A DNA stretch of 64,000 nucleotides, taken from Pseudonocardia sp. N23. Its GTDB lineage: Bacteria; Actinomycetota; Actinomycetes; Mycobacteriales; Pseudonocardiaceae. A program made the translations under genes and the position numbers. Numbering within the stretch: the first letter of the stretch is position 1; each line of letters opens with the position of its first letter. The stretch covers positions 38,707-102,706 of the forward strand of contig NZ_BEGX01000005.1 of NCBI RefSeq assembly GCF_002583555.1, given 5' to 3'. Below the pieces are notes generated by a model. It was not told where the DNA came from, made no database searches, and saw nothing but the letters and a program-made list of their open reading frames with translations. Shown here in pieces: positions 8,534 to 17,033 of the stretch.

Positions 8534-10099
8534 TCACCGGATGCGGCGGTCCTGACCGGCCCACGCCTTGTCGCGGAGCACGAACTTCTGGATCTTGCCG
8601 GTGGAGGTCTTGGGCAGCTCCCCGAACACGACGGACTTCGGCGCCTTGAACCGCGCCAGGCGCCCCTTCACGTGCTCGACGATCTCCTCCTCGGTCGCCG
8701 ACGCTCCCACGTGCAGGGTGACGTAGGCGGCCGGGACCTCGCCCCAGCGCTCGTCGGGCACCGCGATCACGGCGACCTCCAGCACCGCGGGATGCTCGGC
8801 GATGGCCTGCTCGACCTCGACCGACGCGATGTTCTCCCCACCGGAGATGATCACGTCCTTGGAGCGGTCCCGCAGCTCCACGTAGCCGTCGGGGTGCATG
8901 ACACCCAGGTCACCGGTGCGGAACCAGCCGTCGGGCGCCGCCGCCGCGGTGGCCTCGGGATCGTCGAGGTAACCGAGCATGACGTTGTTGCCGCGCAACG
9001 CGATCTGCCCCACCGACGCGCCATCGGCGGGGAGGTCGGCCCCGTTCTCGTCGACGACGCGCACCGCGCAGGAGATCATGTTGCCGACGCCCTGGCGCGC
9101 CTTGAGCCGCGCCTGCTCGCCGCCGTCGAGGCCGTTCCACTCCGGCCGCCAGTCGCAGATCATCGCGGGTCCGAACGTCTCGGTGAGCCCGTAGAGGTGG
9201 GTGACGTCGAAGCCCAGCTCGGCCATCCGGCGCAGGATCGCGGGCGAGGGCGGCGCGCCGCCGGTCGCCACCCTCACGACGCGGTCGCCGGACACGCCGT
9301 CGCCCGCCTCGTCGGCGTAGGCGAGCATCGACAGGACGGTCGGGGCGCCGTTGAGGTGGGTGACGCCCTCGTCGCGGATCAGCTGCCACACCCGCGCGGG
9401 GTCGACCCTGTCGAGGCACACGTGGGTGCCCGCGGCGGCGGTGACCGCCCAGGGGAAGCACCAGCCGTTGCAGTGGAACATCGGCAACGTCCACAGATGG
9501 ACCGTCGACGGCGACAGCCCGGTGTGCCCGACCATCGCCAAGGCCTGAAGGTAGGCGCCGCGGTGGTGGTACATGACGCCCTTGGGGCGCCCGGTCGTGC
9601 CGGAGGTGTAGTTGATCGAGAGCAGCGACCGCTCGTCGTCGGGGGTGCGCGCGAGAGGCTCCGCCCCGGCCAACAGCGCCTCGTACTCCTCCCCCGCCCG
9701 GATGCGCCGCGGTGGGGCGGACAGCCGGGAGAACGCGTCGTCGACGAGCGCGTCGAAGACGGGGTCGTGCACCAGCACCGCGGCGCGGGAGTGCTCCAGG
9801 ATGTAGGCGATCTCCCCGGCCGAGAGCCGGGTGTTGATCGCGACGAGGGGCGAACCCGCCCACGGCACCCCGAAGTTCGACTCCAGCAGCACGTGGGTGT
9901 TGGGCGCGAGGAAGGCCACCGGCGCACCGTCGGCCAGCGGGGCGAGCCCGCCCGCGAGGCGCCGGCAGCGCTCGTGCAGCTCCCGGTAGGTCAGCCGCAG
10001 GTCGCCGTCGACGACGGCGACGCGGTCACCGTGCGCGGCGGCCGCCCGGTCGAGGTAGGACACCGGCGTCAACGGCTCGAACGAGAGGTCGGGCTGCAT
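8534..10099 (-). CDS. AMP-dependent acyl-CoA synthetase (FadD-like)
   Basis: Activates a carboxylic or fatty acid to its CoA thioester through an acyl-adenylate. The 521 residues are the normal length for the family. The phosphate-binding loop YTSGTTGRPKG lies near 166, the A5-type region YGLTETFGP in the middle, the hinge TGDLG near 400, and the C-terminal catalytic lysine motif KTSTGKIQKF near 505. The family is close to medium-chain or aryl-acid ligases of actinobacteria. The start is ATG at 10099. It is followed 111 bases downstream by the 2-oxoacid oxidoreductase gene, so both could feed CoA esters into the same catabolism, but the chain-length specificity is unknown. Confidence 0.93.
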   Translation of the reverse strand: MQPDLSFEPLTPVSYLDRAAAAHGDRVAVVDGDLRLTYRELHERCRRLAGGLAPLADGAPVAFLAPNTHVLLESNFGVPWAGSPLVAINTRLSAGEIAYILEHSRAAVLVHDPVFDALVDDAFSRLSAPPRRIRAGEEYEALLAGAEPLARTPDDERSLLSINYTSGTTGRPKGVMYHHRGAYLQALAMVGHTGLSPSTVHLWTLPMFHCNGWCFPWAVTAAAGTHVCLDRVDPARVWQLIRDEGVTHLNGAPTVLSMLAYADEAGDGVSGDRVVRVATGGAPPSPAILRRMAELGFDVTHLYGLTETFGPAMICDWRPEWNGLDGGEQARLKARQGVGNMISCAVRVVDENGADLPADGASVGQIALRGNNVMLGYLDDPEATAAAAPDGWFRTGDLGVMHPDGYVELRDRSKDVIISGGENIASVEVEQAIAEHPAVLEVAVIAVPDERWGEVPAAYVTLHVGASATEEEIVEHVKGRLARFKAPKSVVFGELPKTSTGKIQKFVLRDKAWAGQDRRIR

Positions 10100-10144
10100 G
10101 CTCGCGACAGTGCCAGATCCACGGGCTCGTACCCGCTGTGAACC

Positions 10145-10321
10145 TCACCGCTCCGGTGCCGCCGACGACGCACGTTCGGCCTCCGCCGCGCGGGCGTGCA
10201 GCCGCTCCCGGATCTCGTCGGGCGTGTAGGCGCGCCGGCGCCGCTCCGCCCGTGCCGTGACGACGCCCGTCGCCGCCACTCCGGCGAGCCCGGCGAGTCC
10301 TGCCCACTTCCACCAGCGCAT
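10145..10321 (-). CDS. Small single-pass membrane protein
   Basis: A 58-residue protein with a very good ribosome-binding site (ggaggtgat) upstream of an ATG at 10321. The N-terminal MRWWKW is followed by a Gly/Ala/Val-rich hydrophobic stretch (about 7-22), then a basic patch RAERRRR and a polar helix ending at residue 58. This looks like one transmembrane anchor with a cytoplasmic helical tail. It is transcribed divergently from the permuted papain-fold gene starting at 10356, and its stop is 46 bases from the acyl-CoA synthetase start. I do not recognise a family. Codon use and the ribosome-binding site argue that it is real. Confidence 0.65.
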   Translation of the reverse strand: MRWWKWAGLAGLAGVAATGVVTARAERRRRAYTPDEIRERLHARAAEAERASSAAPER

Positions 10322-10355
10322 GGCCCATCACCTCCGGGCCCTAGGGTAGGCGCCC

Positions 10356-11117
10356 GTGACCGGCACCACGATCTCCCTCGACCGCGCGGTCGAGCTGACC
10401 CGCACGGGCGACGTCTGGCTGTTCCGCGGCCGCAGCGGCGCCGACCGCGCGATCCAGAACCTCACGAACTCGCCGGTCAACCACGTCGGGATGGCGATCG
10501 TCGTCGAGGACCTGCCGCCGCTGATGTGGCACGCCGAGCTGGGCCGGTCGCTGCCCGACATGTGGACGGGACGTCACCAGCGCGGGGTGCAGCTGCACGA
10601 CCTGCGCGACGCCGTCGTCACCTGGCACGAGCGCTACGGCCAGCGGGCGTGGCTGCGCCAGCTCGACCCGCCGGTCGGCCGCGACCACGAGGACGCGGTC
10701 CTGCGGACGGTCGCCCGGCTCGACGGCACCCCGTTCCCGTCGACGGCGCGGCTCGCCTCGCGGTGGGCGCGCGGCCGGGTGCCGGGGGCCGTCCAAGCCG
10801 CGGCCCGAGCCCGTGACGAGGCGGTGGCGACGGTACGCGACCTCCTGCGCGGACAGCTGACGGGCCTGCTGCGCCGCTCGGACCCTGACGCCGCCGGACC
10901 GGACGGCGGCCAGGAGGTCACGCTCGCCGAGCCCGGGCTGGAGACGGCCTACTGCGCCGAGGTCGTCGCGGTGACCTACGAGGAGATGGGGCTGCTCGAC
11001 ACCGAGCGCCGCCCGAACTGGTACGACCCGGGCCGCTTCTGGTCCGGCGACCGGCTGCCGCTGACAGGCGGGTTCCGGCTCGGCGGCGAGATCGCGGTGA
11101 CCGTCGGCGGACGCTGA
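10356..11117 (+). CDS. Permuted papain-fold (NlpC/P60, YiiX-like) hydrolase or acyltransferase
   Basis: A 253-residue protein resembling the circularly permuted NlpC/P60 group (YiiX/LRAT clan). A catalytic histidine in NHVGMAI (H43) comes early, and the putative nucleophile in YCAEVVAVTYEEMGLL lies near residue 206. A basic low-complexity stretch sits between them. Members of this clan act as peptidases, amidases or phospholipid/retinol acyltransferases, so the exact reaction is open. The GTG start at 10356 opens the conserved region directly. The gene lies 30 bases upstream of a NAPE-PLD-like metallo-hydrolase on the same strand, which suggests a lipid-directed pair; that is inference. Confidence 0.65.
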   Translation: MTGTTISLDRAVELTRTGDVWLFRGRSGADRAIQNLTNSPVNHVGMAIVVEDLPPLMWHAELGRSLPDMWTGRHQRGVQLHDLRDAVVTWHERYGQRAWLRQLDPPVGRDHEDAVLRTVARLDGTPFPSTARLASRWARGRVPGAVQAAARARDEAVATVRDLLRGQLTGLLRRSDPDAAGPDGGQEVTLAEPGLETAYCAEVVAVTYEEMGLLDTERRPNWYDPGRFWSGDRLPLTGGFRLGGEIAVTVGGR

Positions 11118-11147
11118 GCGCCGGCAGTCCGTCCGTACGCTCGGTTC

Positions 11148-12275
11148 GTGACCCACGCACGTCGCCGGCTGGTGCCGACCGCAGTCCGTTCGCTGCTCCT
11201 CGGTGGCCTGCTGGTGGGGGCCGCCCGCACGGCGCGTGCCGCGCGGGGCGTCCCACTGGCGATCGGCGCGCCCGACGCCGAGCTTCGCGCCCGGGCCGCG
11301 ACGTCGCCCCACGCCCGCGACGGCCGGTTCGCCAACGCCGAGGCGGGTGTGCAGATCGCGCCGGGCAGCGTGGGGCCGTTGCTGGTGCGGATGCTGACCC
11401 GCGGCTCGCGCGGCACCCCGTCGGGACCGGTGCCGATGCACGCCGATCGTGCTCCGGCGCAGGCGGGTGAGCTCGCGCTGACCTGGTTCGGGCACTCGTC
11501 GGTACTGCTGGAGATCGACGGCCGCCGTGTCCTGACCGACCCGGTGTGGAGCGAGCGGGTGTCCCCGTCGGGCCGGGTGGGCCCGCGGCGGCTGCACCCG
11601 GTGCCCGCGCCGCTGGAGTCGCTGCCGCCGGTCGACGCCGTCCTGGTCTCGCACGACCACTACGACCATCTCGACATGCCGACGGTGGCGCGGCTGGCCC
11701 GGGAGTCCGCGGCGGTGTTCGTGGTGCCGCTGGGGATCGGTGCCCACCTGCGGCGCTGGGGGGTGCCGGGCGACCGGATCCGCGAGCTCGACTGGGACGA
11801 TGCCACCGAGGTCGCGGGCCTCACCATCACGTGCGCGCGGGCGCGGCACTTCTCGGGCCGGCTGTTCGCGCGCAACACCACGCAATGGGCGTCGTGGGCG
11901 GTGGCGGGGCCGCGCCGGCGGGTGTACTTCGGTGGCGACACCGGATACACCACGGCATTCGCCGACGCGGGCGTCCGCTTCGGACCGTTCGACGCCACGT
12001 TGTTGCCCGTCGGCGCATACGACGCGGCCTGGCCCGACATCCACATGAACCCCGAGGAATCTGTCCGCGCGCATCAGGACCTGCGCGGCGGATTACTCGT
12101 CCCCGTCCACTGGGCGACGTTCAACCTCGCATTTCACGGGTGGTCCGAGCCGGTGCGGCGACTGTCCGAGGCCGCGGAATCAGCGGGAATCCCGCTGGTC
12201 GTGCCGCGTCCCGGGCAACGTGTGGACCTGGTGGCCCCACCCCGGATCGACGACTGGTGGTCGGCGGTGGGCTGA
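11148..12275 (+). CDS. Metallo-beta-lactamase-fold hydrolase, NAPE-phospholipase D-like
   Basis: A 375-residue binuclear zinc hydrolase. Residues about 8-32 include a hydrophobic stretch, possibly a membrane anchor. The core shows WFGHSS, the zinc motif SHDHYDHLD, a conserved QWASW segment, GGDTGY and the C-terminal VHWATF histidine. The section from GDTGY through RFGPFDATLLPVGAYDAAW closely follows the eukaryotic NAPE-PLD pattern, so a phosphodiesterase acting on N-acyl phospholipids, or a related lipid, is more likely than a lactamase. GTG at 11148 was chosen as the first start after the upstream stop. It is co-directional with the permuted papain-fold gene, 30 bases away. Confidence 0.87.
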   Translation: MTHARRRLVPTAVRSLLLGGLLVGAARTARAARGVPLAIGAPDAELRARAATSPHARDGRFANAEAGVQIAPGSVGPLLVRMLTRGSRGTPSGPVPMHADRAPAQAGELALTWFGHSSVLLEIDGRRVLTDPVWSERVSPSGRVGPRRLHPVPAPLESLPPVDAVLVSHDHYDHLDMPTVARLARESAAVFVVPLGIGAHLRRWGVPGDRIRELDWDDATEVAGLTITCARARHFSGRLFARNTTQWASWAVAGPRRRVYFGGDTGYTTAFADAGVRFGPFDATLLPVGAYDAAWPDIHMNPEESVRAHQDLRGGLLVPVHWATFNLAFHGWSEPVRRLSEAAESAGIPLVVPRPGQRVDLVAPPRIDDWWSAVG

Positions 12276-12612
12276 CCCTTTCCACGGGTTCCGCTCCGCC
12301 ATTCATCCGGATTAGCCGGATGCGCTCGGTGCGCGTGACGCCGCACACCTCCGGGACGCCGGGTGCTCTGTGCAGCGAACCGGGTGAACTTCCGCAGGAA
12401 CACGACGCAGAACAGTCGCGCTCCGCACCGATGACTCGCCACACACGCACACGTGACTCGGCGAGTCCGGGCCGACCCCATTCGACATTCGACGGCGGGC
12501 TCCATTACGATTGCTCTCGGAAGAATTCATGCGCATGCACGGCGCTCCGATGGAAACCCCCCGTTCCGTTCGGAGTTCTCGGCGTGCCCGGTTTCATGGT
12601 GAAGGGTTACCA
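12276..12612 (+). promoter_or_regulatory. Upstream region of lsr2
   Basis: This 337-base gap without a convincing gene is noticeably less GC-rich than its surroundings. It contains an interrupted palindrome gactcg-g-cgagtc (12455-12467) and AT-richer segments near 12495-12535, where the lsr2 promoter probably lies. An in-frame ATG at 12511 would add 34 unconserved residues to Lsr2 and is rejected as the start. Autoregulation by Lsr2, known in mycobacteria, would fit the AT-rich pocket but is inference. Confidence 0.4.
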
Positions 12613-12942
12613 GTGGCGAAGCAGACGACGGTGACGCTGGTGGACGACCTCGACGGCTCGGAGGCCGACGAGCAGGTCGAGTTCGCGCTCGACGGGAAGT
12701 CCTACGAGATCGACCTGTCCTCCGCGAATGGGAAGCGTTTGCGCGCCGCCCTCGACCCGTTCATTAATGCGGCCCGGCGCGCGCCGTCGCGTCGCTCGAG
12801 CGGCGGGAGCCCCGCCCGGGCGTCGTCCGACCGCGAGCAGAACCAGGCGGTTCGGGAATGGGCCCTCGAGCAGGGGATGAAGATCTCCGAGCGGGGTCGC
12901 ATCCCCACCAATGTTCTCGAGGCCTACCGCAAGAGCCACTGA
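12613..12942 (+). CDS. lsr2: Nucleoid-associated protein Lsr2
   Basis: H-NS-like DNA-bridging protein that silences AT-rich and horizontally acquired DNA. The 109 residues have the standard two-part layout. The N-terminal dimerisation domain starts VAKQTTVTLVDDLDG and contains the VEFALDGKSYEIDLS beta hairpin. A basic Ser/Arg linker (about 55-75) follows, then the C-terminal DNA-binding domain with the AT-hook-like RGR core in SERGRIP. The GTG at 12613 matches the family N-terminus and follows a gaaggg site; the longer reading from 12511 is not conserved. It is monocistronic here, with an AT-richer upstream region. Confidence 0.95.
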   Translation: MAKQTTVTLVDDLDGSEADEQVEFALDGKSYEIDLSSANGKRLRAALDPFINAARRAPSRRSSGGSPARASSDREQNQAVREWALEQGMKISERGRIPTNVLEAYRKSH

Positions 12943-13049
12943 GCGTTCGCCGCACCCTTCCGCGTGAACCGGTGAGTCTTCGTATTCACGGAGCAATGCC
13001 GGTACCGCTGCGGCGGTCCCATCACTCCTGAGTTGCCGCAGGTAGGTTC

Positions 13050-13805
13050 TCAGGCTCGCCAGAGCTGCGAGCCGGCCCTACTGATCACGATGCTCGGCAC
13101 CACCGCGCGGGCCGAGAGCCGGGTCAGTCCGAGCACCATTTCGCTGACGTCGGAGACGCCGAGCATCGACTTCCGTTCGAGGCGCCCGTCGAGATGTGCG
13201 GTCATGTCGGTGTCGACGTATCCGGGCGCCACGGCGGTCGCGTTCACGCCGTTCCCGGATTCCTCGAGCGACAGCGTCTCGCAGAACGACAGCAGAGCGG
13301 CCTTCGTCGCGCCGTAGACCGACAGCCCCGCCTCGGCCGCGACCCCGGTGATCGACGACAGGGCCACCACGCGGCTGCCCCGCTCGGGGTGCGCGGCCGC
13401 GGTCTCACGCAGCAGCGGCAGCAGCTCCCGCACGAGCAGGACGGGCGCGCGCAGGTTGATGCCCATCTGGAGGTCGTAGGCCTTCGTGCGGATGGCGCCG
13501 ACGGTCTCCTCGGCGCCGAGTCCGGCGGCAAGCACCAGCACGTCGAGACGCCCGAACCGCTCGGTGTGCTGCGCGGCGAGCCGGCCGAGGGCCTGCTCGT
13601 CGGCCATGTCGGCGGCGACACCGAGCACCGGTACCCCGGCCTCGGCCTCGATCCGCCCGGCGGCCGCGGCGACGCCGGCCTCCTTGCGGGCGGCGACGGT
13701 GACGGCGAAGCCCTCCCCTGCGAGCCGGCGGGCGATGTCGAGGCCGATCCCGCGGGAGCCACCGGTGACGAGCGCGACCCTGCGCCCGTTGTCTGTTGCG
13801 ATCAT
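13050..13805 (-). CDS. Short-chain dehydrogenase/reductase
   Basis: A classical SDR of 251 residues, NAD(P)-dependent. The cofactor motif TGGSRGIG lies near residue 14, the structural LVLAAG segment (NNAG equivalent) near 93, the catalytic Ser in ALSSITG and the YGATK Tyr-Lys pair near 165. The VAPGYVDTDM segment is typical of FabG-like reductases. The ATG at 13805 puts the Rossmann motif at the usual distance; the reading frame continues upstream without conservation. It lies 56 bases downstream of an MFS gene on the same strand, and the two may be co-transcribed. The substrate is unknown. Confidence 0.88.
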   Translation of the reverse strand: MIATDNGRRVALVTGGSRGIGLDIARRLAGEGFAVTVAARKEAGVAAAAGRIEAEAGVPVLGVAADMADEQALGRLAAQHTERFGRLDVLVLAAGLGAEETVGAIRTKAYDLQMGINLRAPVLLVRELLPLLRETAAAHPERGSRVVALSSITGVAAEAGLSVYGATKAALLSFCETLSLEESGNGVNATAVAPGYVDTDMTAHLDGRLERKSMLGVSDVSEMVLGLTRLSARAVVPSIVISRAGSQLWRA

Positions 13806-13861
13806 GGGGCCACTCTGCCGGACCCCGGGGCGGGCCGGCCGTGACACGGCCCACGTGACGG

Positions 13862-15049
13862 TCAGGCGATCCGGGTGTACCGGACCCGGGCCGCGACGGC
13901 GACCACCGCGAGCGGCACCGACACCGCCAGCGCGATCGTGAACACCGTCCCGAAGGCGCCGGCGTCCGCGAGCGGGGCGGCCAGCGCGGTGCCGACGGAG
14001 CTGCCGAGGAACAGCACGGCCGCGAACAGGGCGACAGCGGCGGCGCGCGCCTGCGGCACGACCTCGGTCGCCCACGTCTGCAGGGTGGTGTGCAGGAACG
14101 CCCAGGCGACGCCGAGCAGCAGGCCGGAGGCGAGGACGGTCGGCAACGACACCGTGATCGTCGTCGGGACCCAGGTCACGGCCAGGACCGCACCGCCGAC
14201 GGCTGCGAGCCCGGCCGAGGGAACCCGCCCGACGAGGCGGCGAACCACCCGCGAGGTCAGCAGCGCCCCCACCCCGTAGCCCGCGGCGACGAGCCCCGCG
14301 ACGCCGGGTGACCAGCCCTGGGCCTGCAACGACGGGGCGAGGTAGGTGAGGGCGCCGAGCGCGACCGCGCCCTCCACGAGCGCGAGCGCGAGCACCACCC
14401 AGGCCCAGCCACGACGCACGACCAGCCCCAGCGGGCGCAGCGGCGGACCGGGTTCGGGCCGGTCGGGTTCGGGCAGCCTGCGCAGTGCCCACCACAGCAC
14501 GACGGCCGCGGCGCCGGTCAGCCCGAACACCGCCCGCCAGCCGACGAACTCGGCGACGACACCGGCGCCGATCGTCGCGACCGCGGTGCCCAGCGCCGAC
14601 GCGGCCAGCAGGTCCGACAGCGGTCGCTGGCGCACCGCGACGGGCCAGGTGTCGCCGACGTAGACGAGCGTCGTCGGGATGAGGGCCGCGGCGGTGCCGC
14701 CCGCGACGACCCGGGACACGGCGAGCACGGCGAGGTTCGGCGCGAGGACCGACACGAGCCCGGCCAGGGCGAGCCCGCCCAGGGCGATGCGCATGACGCG
14801 GACGCGTCCCAGCCGGTCGCTGAGCAGGCCCCAGACGAGCTGCATCAGCCCGTAGGCGAGGAAGTACCCGCTGGCGACGGCTGCGACGGCGACGAGCGAG
14901 GCGTCGAGGTCCCGGGCGATCTCGACGAGCAGCGGCGCGATCGCGAAGCGGTCGCAGGTGCTGGTCAGCGCCGAGAGCTGGAGCAGCCGCAGCTTCGCCG
15001 CACCGTCGGGGACGTCCGGTTCCGCGGACCCTCCGGACGTGTCGGACAC
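13862..15049 (-). CDS. MFS transporter (DHA1-like, 12 TM)
   Basis: Inner-membrane proton-driven exporter of 395 residues. About twelve hydrophobic segments are visible, with the MFS loop 2-3 signature SDRLGRVRVM near 85 and a Pro/Arg-rich central cytoplasmic loop near 200. The N-terminal 20 residues are acidic and cytoplasmic. The start is GTG at 15049, 51 bases from the divergent PLP decarboxylase start, and the SDR follows downstream. Export of a drug, or of the amine made by the neighbouring decarboxylase, is possible, but nothing in the sequence fixes the substrate. Confidence 0.88.
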   Translation of the reverse strand: MSDTSGGSAEPDVPDGAAKLRLLQLSALTSTCDRFAIAPLLVEIARDLDASLVAVAAVASGYFLAYGLMQLVWGLLSDRLGRVRVMRIALGGLALAGLVSVLAPNLAVLAVSRVVAGGTAAALIPTTLVYVGDTWPVAVRQRPLSDLLAASALGTAVATIGAGVVAEFVGWRAVFGLTGAAAVVLWWALRRLPEPDRPEPGPPLRPLGLVVRRGWAWVVLALALVEGAVALGALTYLAPSLQAQGWSPGVAGLVAAGYGVGALLTSRVVRRLVGRVPSAGLAAVGGAVLAVTWVPTTITVSLPTVLASGLLLGVAWAFLHTTLQTWATEVVPQARAAAVALFAAVLFLGSSVGTALAAPLADAGAFGTVFTIALAVSVPLAVVAVAARVRYTRIA

Positions 15050-15100
15050 TTGGCAACCCTAAACACCGACGCCGATCATGACACCGTGAGGTGATCACCC

Positions 15101-16603
15101 GTGCCCGCCGACCTGTCCCCCGAGGAGTTCCGCCGCCTCGGTCACGCGTTCGTCGACTGGGTCGCCGACCATCGCGCCGGCCTGCCCGGGCTGCCCGTCG
15201 TCCCACCGGTCGAGCCGGGCGAGGTCGCCGCCGCGCTGACCGGGCCCGGGGCCGCGTTCGCCGGCGGGCGGCTACCGGAGTCCCCACGACCGCTGGAGGA
15301 GCTGCTCGGCGAGGTCGACCGTGTCGTCGTGCCGGCCAGCACGCTCTGGCAGCATCCCGCGTTCTTCGGCTACTTCCCCGCCAACGCGTCCACCTCCTCG
15401 CTGCTCGGCGACCTGCTCTCCGGCGCCCTCGGCGCCCAGGGGATGCTCTGGTCGACCTCGCCCGCGGCCACGGAGGTCGAGCAGGTCCTGCTCGACGGGC
15501 TGGCCCGCGCGCTCGGCCTCGGCGAGGCGTTCACCTTCACCGGGGACGGTGCCTGCGGGGGTGGCGGCTCGATCCAGGACTCGGCGTCGTCGGCCGCGCT
15601 CGTCGCCCTGCTGGCGGCGCTGCACCGCGCCGGCGGTGGTGCCTGGCGCGAGACCGGCGTCGACGGGACCGAGCGCGTCTACGTCACGGCGGAGACGCAC
15701 TCGTCGCTGGCCAAGGCCGTGCGCGTCGCCGGACTCGGTGCGCGGGCGCTCCGGGTCGTCGGCACGGTCGCGGGGACGCAGTCGATGTCGGCGGCCGCGC
15801 TCGCCGGCGCCATGGCGGCCGACGTCGCGGCGGGGCGGCGCCCCGTGCTGGTCTGCGCCACGGTGGGCACCACCGGCACGGGCGCGGTCGACCCGGTGCG
15901 CGACATCGCCCCGGTCGCGGCGGCGCACGGGGCCTGGCTGCACGTCGACGCCGCGTGGGCCGGCGTGGCCGGTCTGTGCCCGGAGCTGCGCCACGTCGTC
16001 GACGGGGCCGAGCTCGCCGACTCGTTCTGCACGGACGCGCACAAGTGGCTGCTCACCGCGTTCGACGCCTCCCTGCTGTGGGTGCGCGACGCGACGGCGC
16101 TGCCGGCGGCGCTGTCGGTGACCCCGGAGTACCTGCGCAACGCCGCGTCGGAGTCGGGCGCGGTCGTCGACTACCGGGACTGGCAGGTGCCGCTGGGCCG
16201 CCGGTTCCGGGCACTCAAGCTGTGGGCCGTCGTCCACGATCTGGGCCTGGACGGGCTGCGCACCCACCTGCGCGGGCACGTCGCCGCCGCCGTCGCACTG
16301 GCCGGGTGGGTGCGCGCCGAGCCGGGGGTCGTACTGGCCGCGCCGCCGACACTCGGGCTGGTGTGCCTGCGGTTCGTCACCGCCGACGGGGGCCCCGACG
16401 ACGCGACCACCCGGGCCGTCCTGGAGCGGGTCAACGTCTCCGGCGCGGCGTTCGTCACCCACACCGTCGTCGACGGGCGGTACGTGATCAGGGTCGCGAT
16501 CGGCGGTGTGGCGACGGAACGCGTGCACGTCGAGCAGCTGTGGGAGCTGCTGCGGACCGGAGCGGCCGCCGTCCGGGCGACCTCCGCGCTGCCGCGTTCG
16601 TAA
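15101..16603 (+). CDS. Pyridoxal-phosphate decarboxylase, aromatic-L-amino-acid type (group II)
   Basis: Decarboxylates an L-amino acid to the amine using PLP. The 500 residues align with the aromatic amino-acid decarboxylase group (PF00282). The substrate-side segment HPAFFGYFPANAS lies near 86. The cofactor region GGGSIQDSASSAALVALL lies near 150-167, the stacking His is in ETHSSLAKAV near 205, the PLP-contacting Asp in HVDAAWAG, and the Schiff-base Lys in TDAHKWLL near 312. GTG at 15101 follows a gtgaggtga site. It is divergent from an MFS transporter and upstream of siderophore genes. The motifs favour aromatic substrates over the lysine/ornithine decarboxylases of hydroxamate siderophore pathways, though I cannot exclude the latter. 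Confidence 0.9.
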   Translation: MPADLSPEEFRRLGHAFVDWVADHRAGLPGLPVVPPVEPGEVAAALTGPGAAFAGGRLPESPRPLEELLGEVDRVVVPASTLWQHPAFFGYFPANASTSSLLGDLLSGALGAQGMLWSTSPAATEVEQVLLDGLARALGLGEAFTFTGDGACGGGGSIQDSASSAALVALLAALHRAGGGAWRETGVDGTERVYVTAETHSSLAKAVRVAGLGARALRVVGTVAGTQSMSAAALAGAMAADVAAGRRPVLVCATVGTTGTGAVDPVRDIAPVAAAHGAWLHVDAAWAGVAGLCPELRHVVDGAELADSFCTDAHKWLLTAFDASLLWVRDATALPAALSVTPEYLRNAASESGAVVDYRDWQVPLGRRFRALKLWAVVHDLGLDGLRTHLRGHVAAAVALAGWVRAEPGVVLAAPPTLGLVCLRFVTADGGPDDATTRAVLERVNVSGAAFVTHTVVDGRYVIRVAIGGVATERVHVEQLWELLRTGAAAVRATSALPRS

Positions 16604-16661
16604 GGCTGAGCCGGCGGGCCCGCCGGAACGGACACGACCGGCACCGTCGACGGGAGACCCC

Positions 16662-17026
16662 ATGACCCGATTCCCCGTTGGCCTGCTCGCGGCAGCGCTC
16701 ACCGCCGTTCGCCGGAAAGCCCCTCGGGGTGGGCTTCGTCGTCGAAGCCCGGATCGACAAGCTGGGCAAGGACGACCTGCGCACCCAGGTGTCCACCGGT
16801 CTCGGTCTCGACGAGGGCGCCGAGACCGAGACGCTGAGCGCCGAGAAGGCTCGCGGGCGACCAGCTGTTCCAGAACCTGAGCGCCGTCAAGGCGGGGCAC
16901 GTCGTCCGTCTCGGCGGGTTCGAGACCGAGGTGGCCGCCGCGCTCGGGTCCGGCAGCCCGCTGGGCCTGCCGACGGCGCTCGACGCCGTCGTCCCGCAGC
17001 TCGCGCAGGCCTACCCGCGGACCTGA
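16662..17026 (+). pseudogene. Broken iron-siderophore ABC substrate-binding protein gene
   Basis: Fragments of a periplasmic-binding-protein-2 type siderophore receptor. An ATG at 16662 after a gggaga site opens a signal-peptide-like piece (MTRFPVGLLAAALTAV, first frame). A second frame from about 16711 reads AGKPLGVGFVVEARIDKLG. A third frame from about 16859 reads DQLFQNLSAVKAGHVVRLGG and runs to the TGA at 17024-17026 with the usual C-terminus (SPLGLPTALDAVVPQL). Intact family members are about 300-350 residues, so at least one large internal deletion and one or more frameshifts have occurred. It neighbours two siderophore biosynthesis genes, which supports the assignment. Confidence 0.6.
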
Positions 17027-17033
17027 GCCGGGG

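Noticed and set aside
12511..12612. Longer Lsr2 starting at the ATG at 12511
   Set aside because: The added 34 residues are not conserved in the family, and the GTG at 12613 has its own ribosome-binding site.
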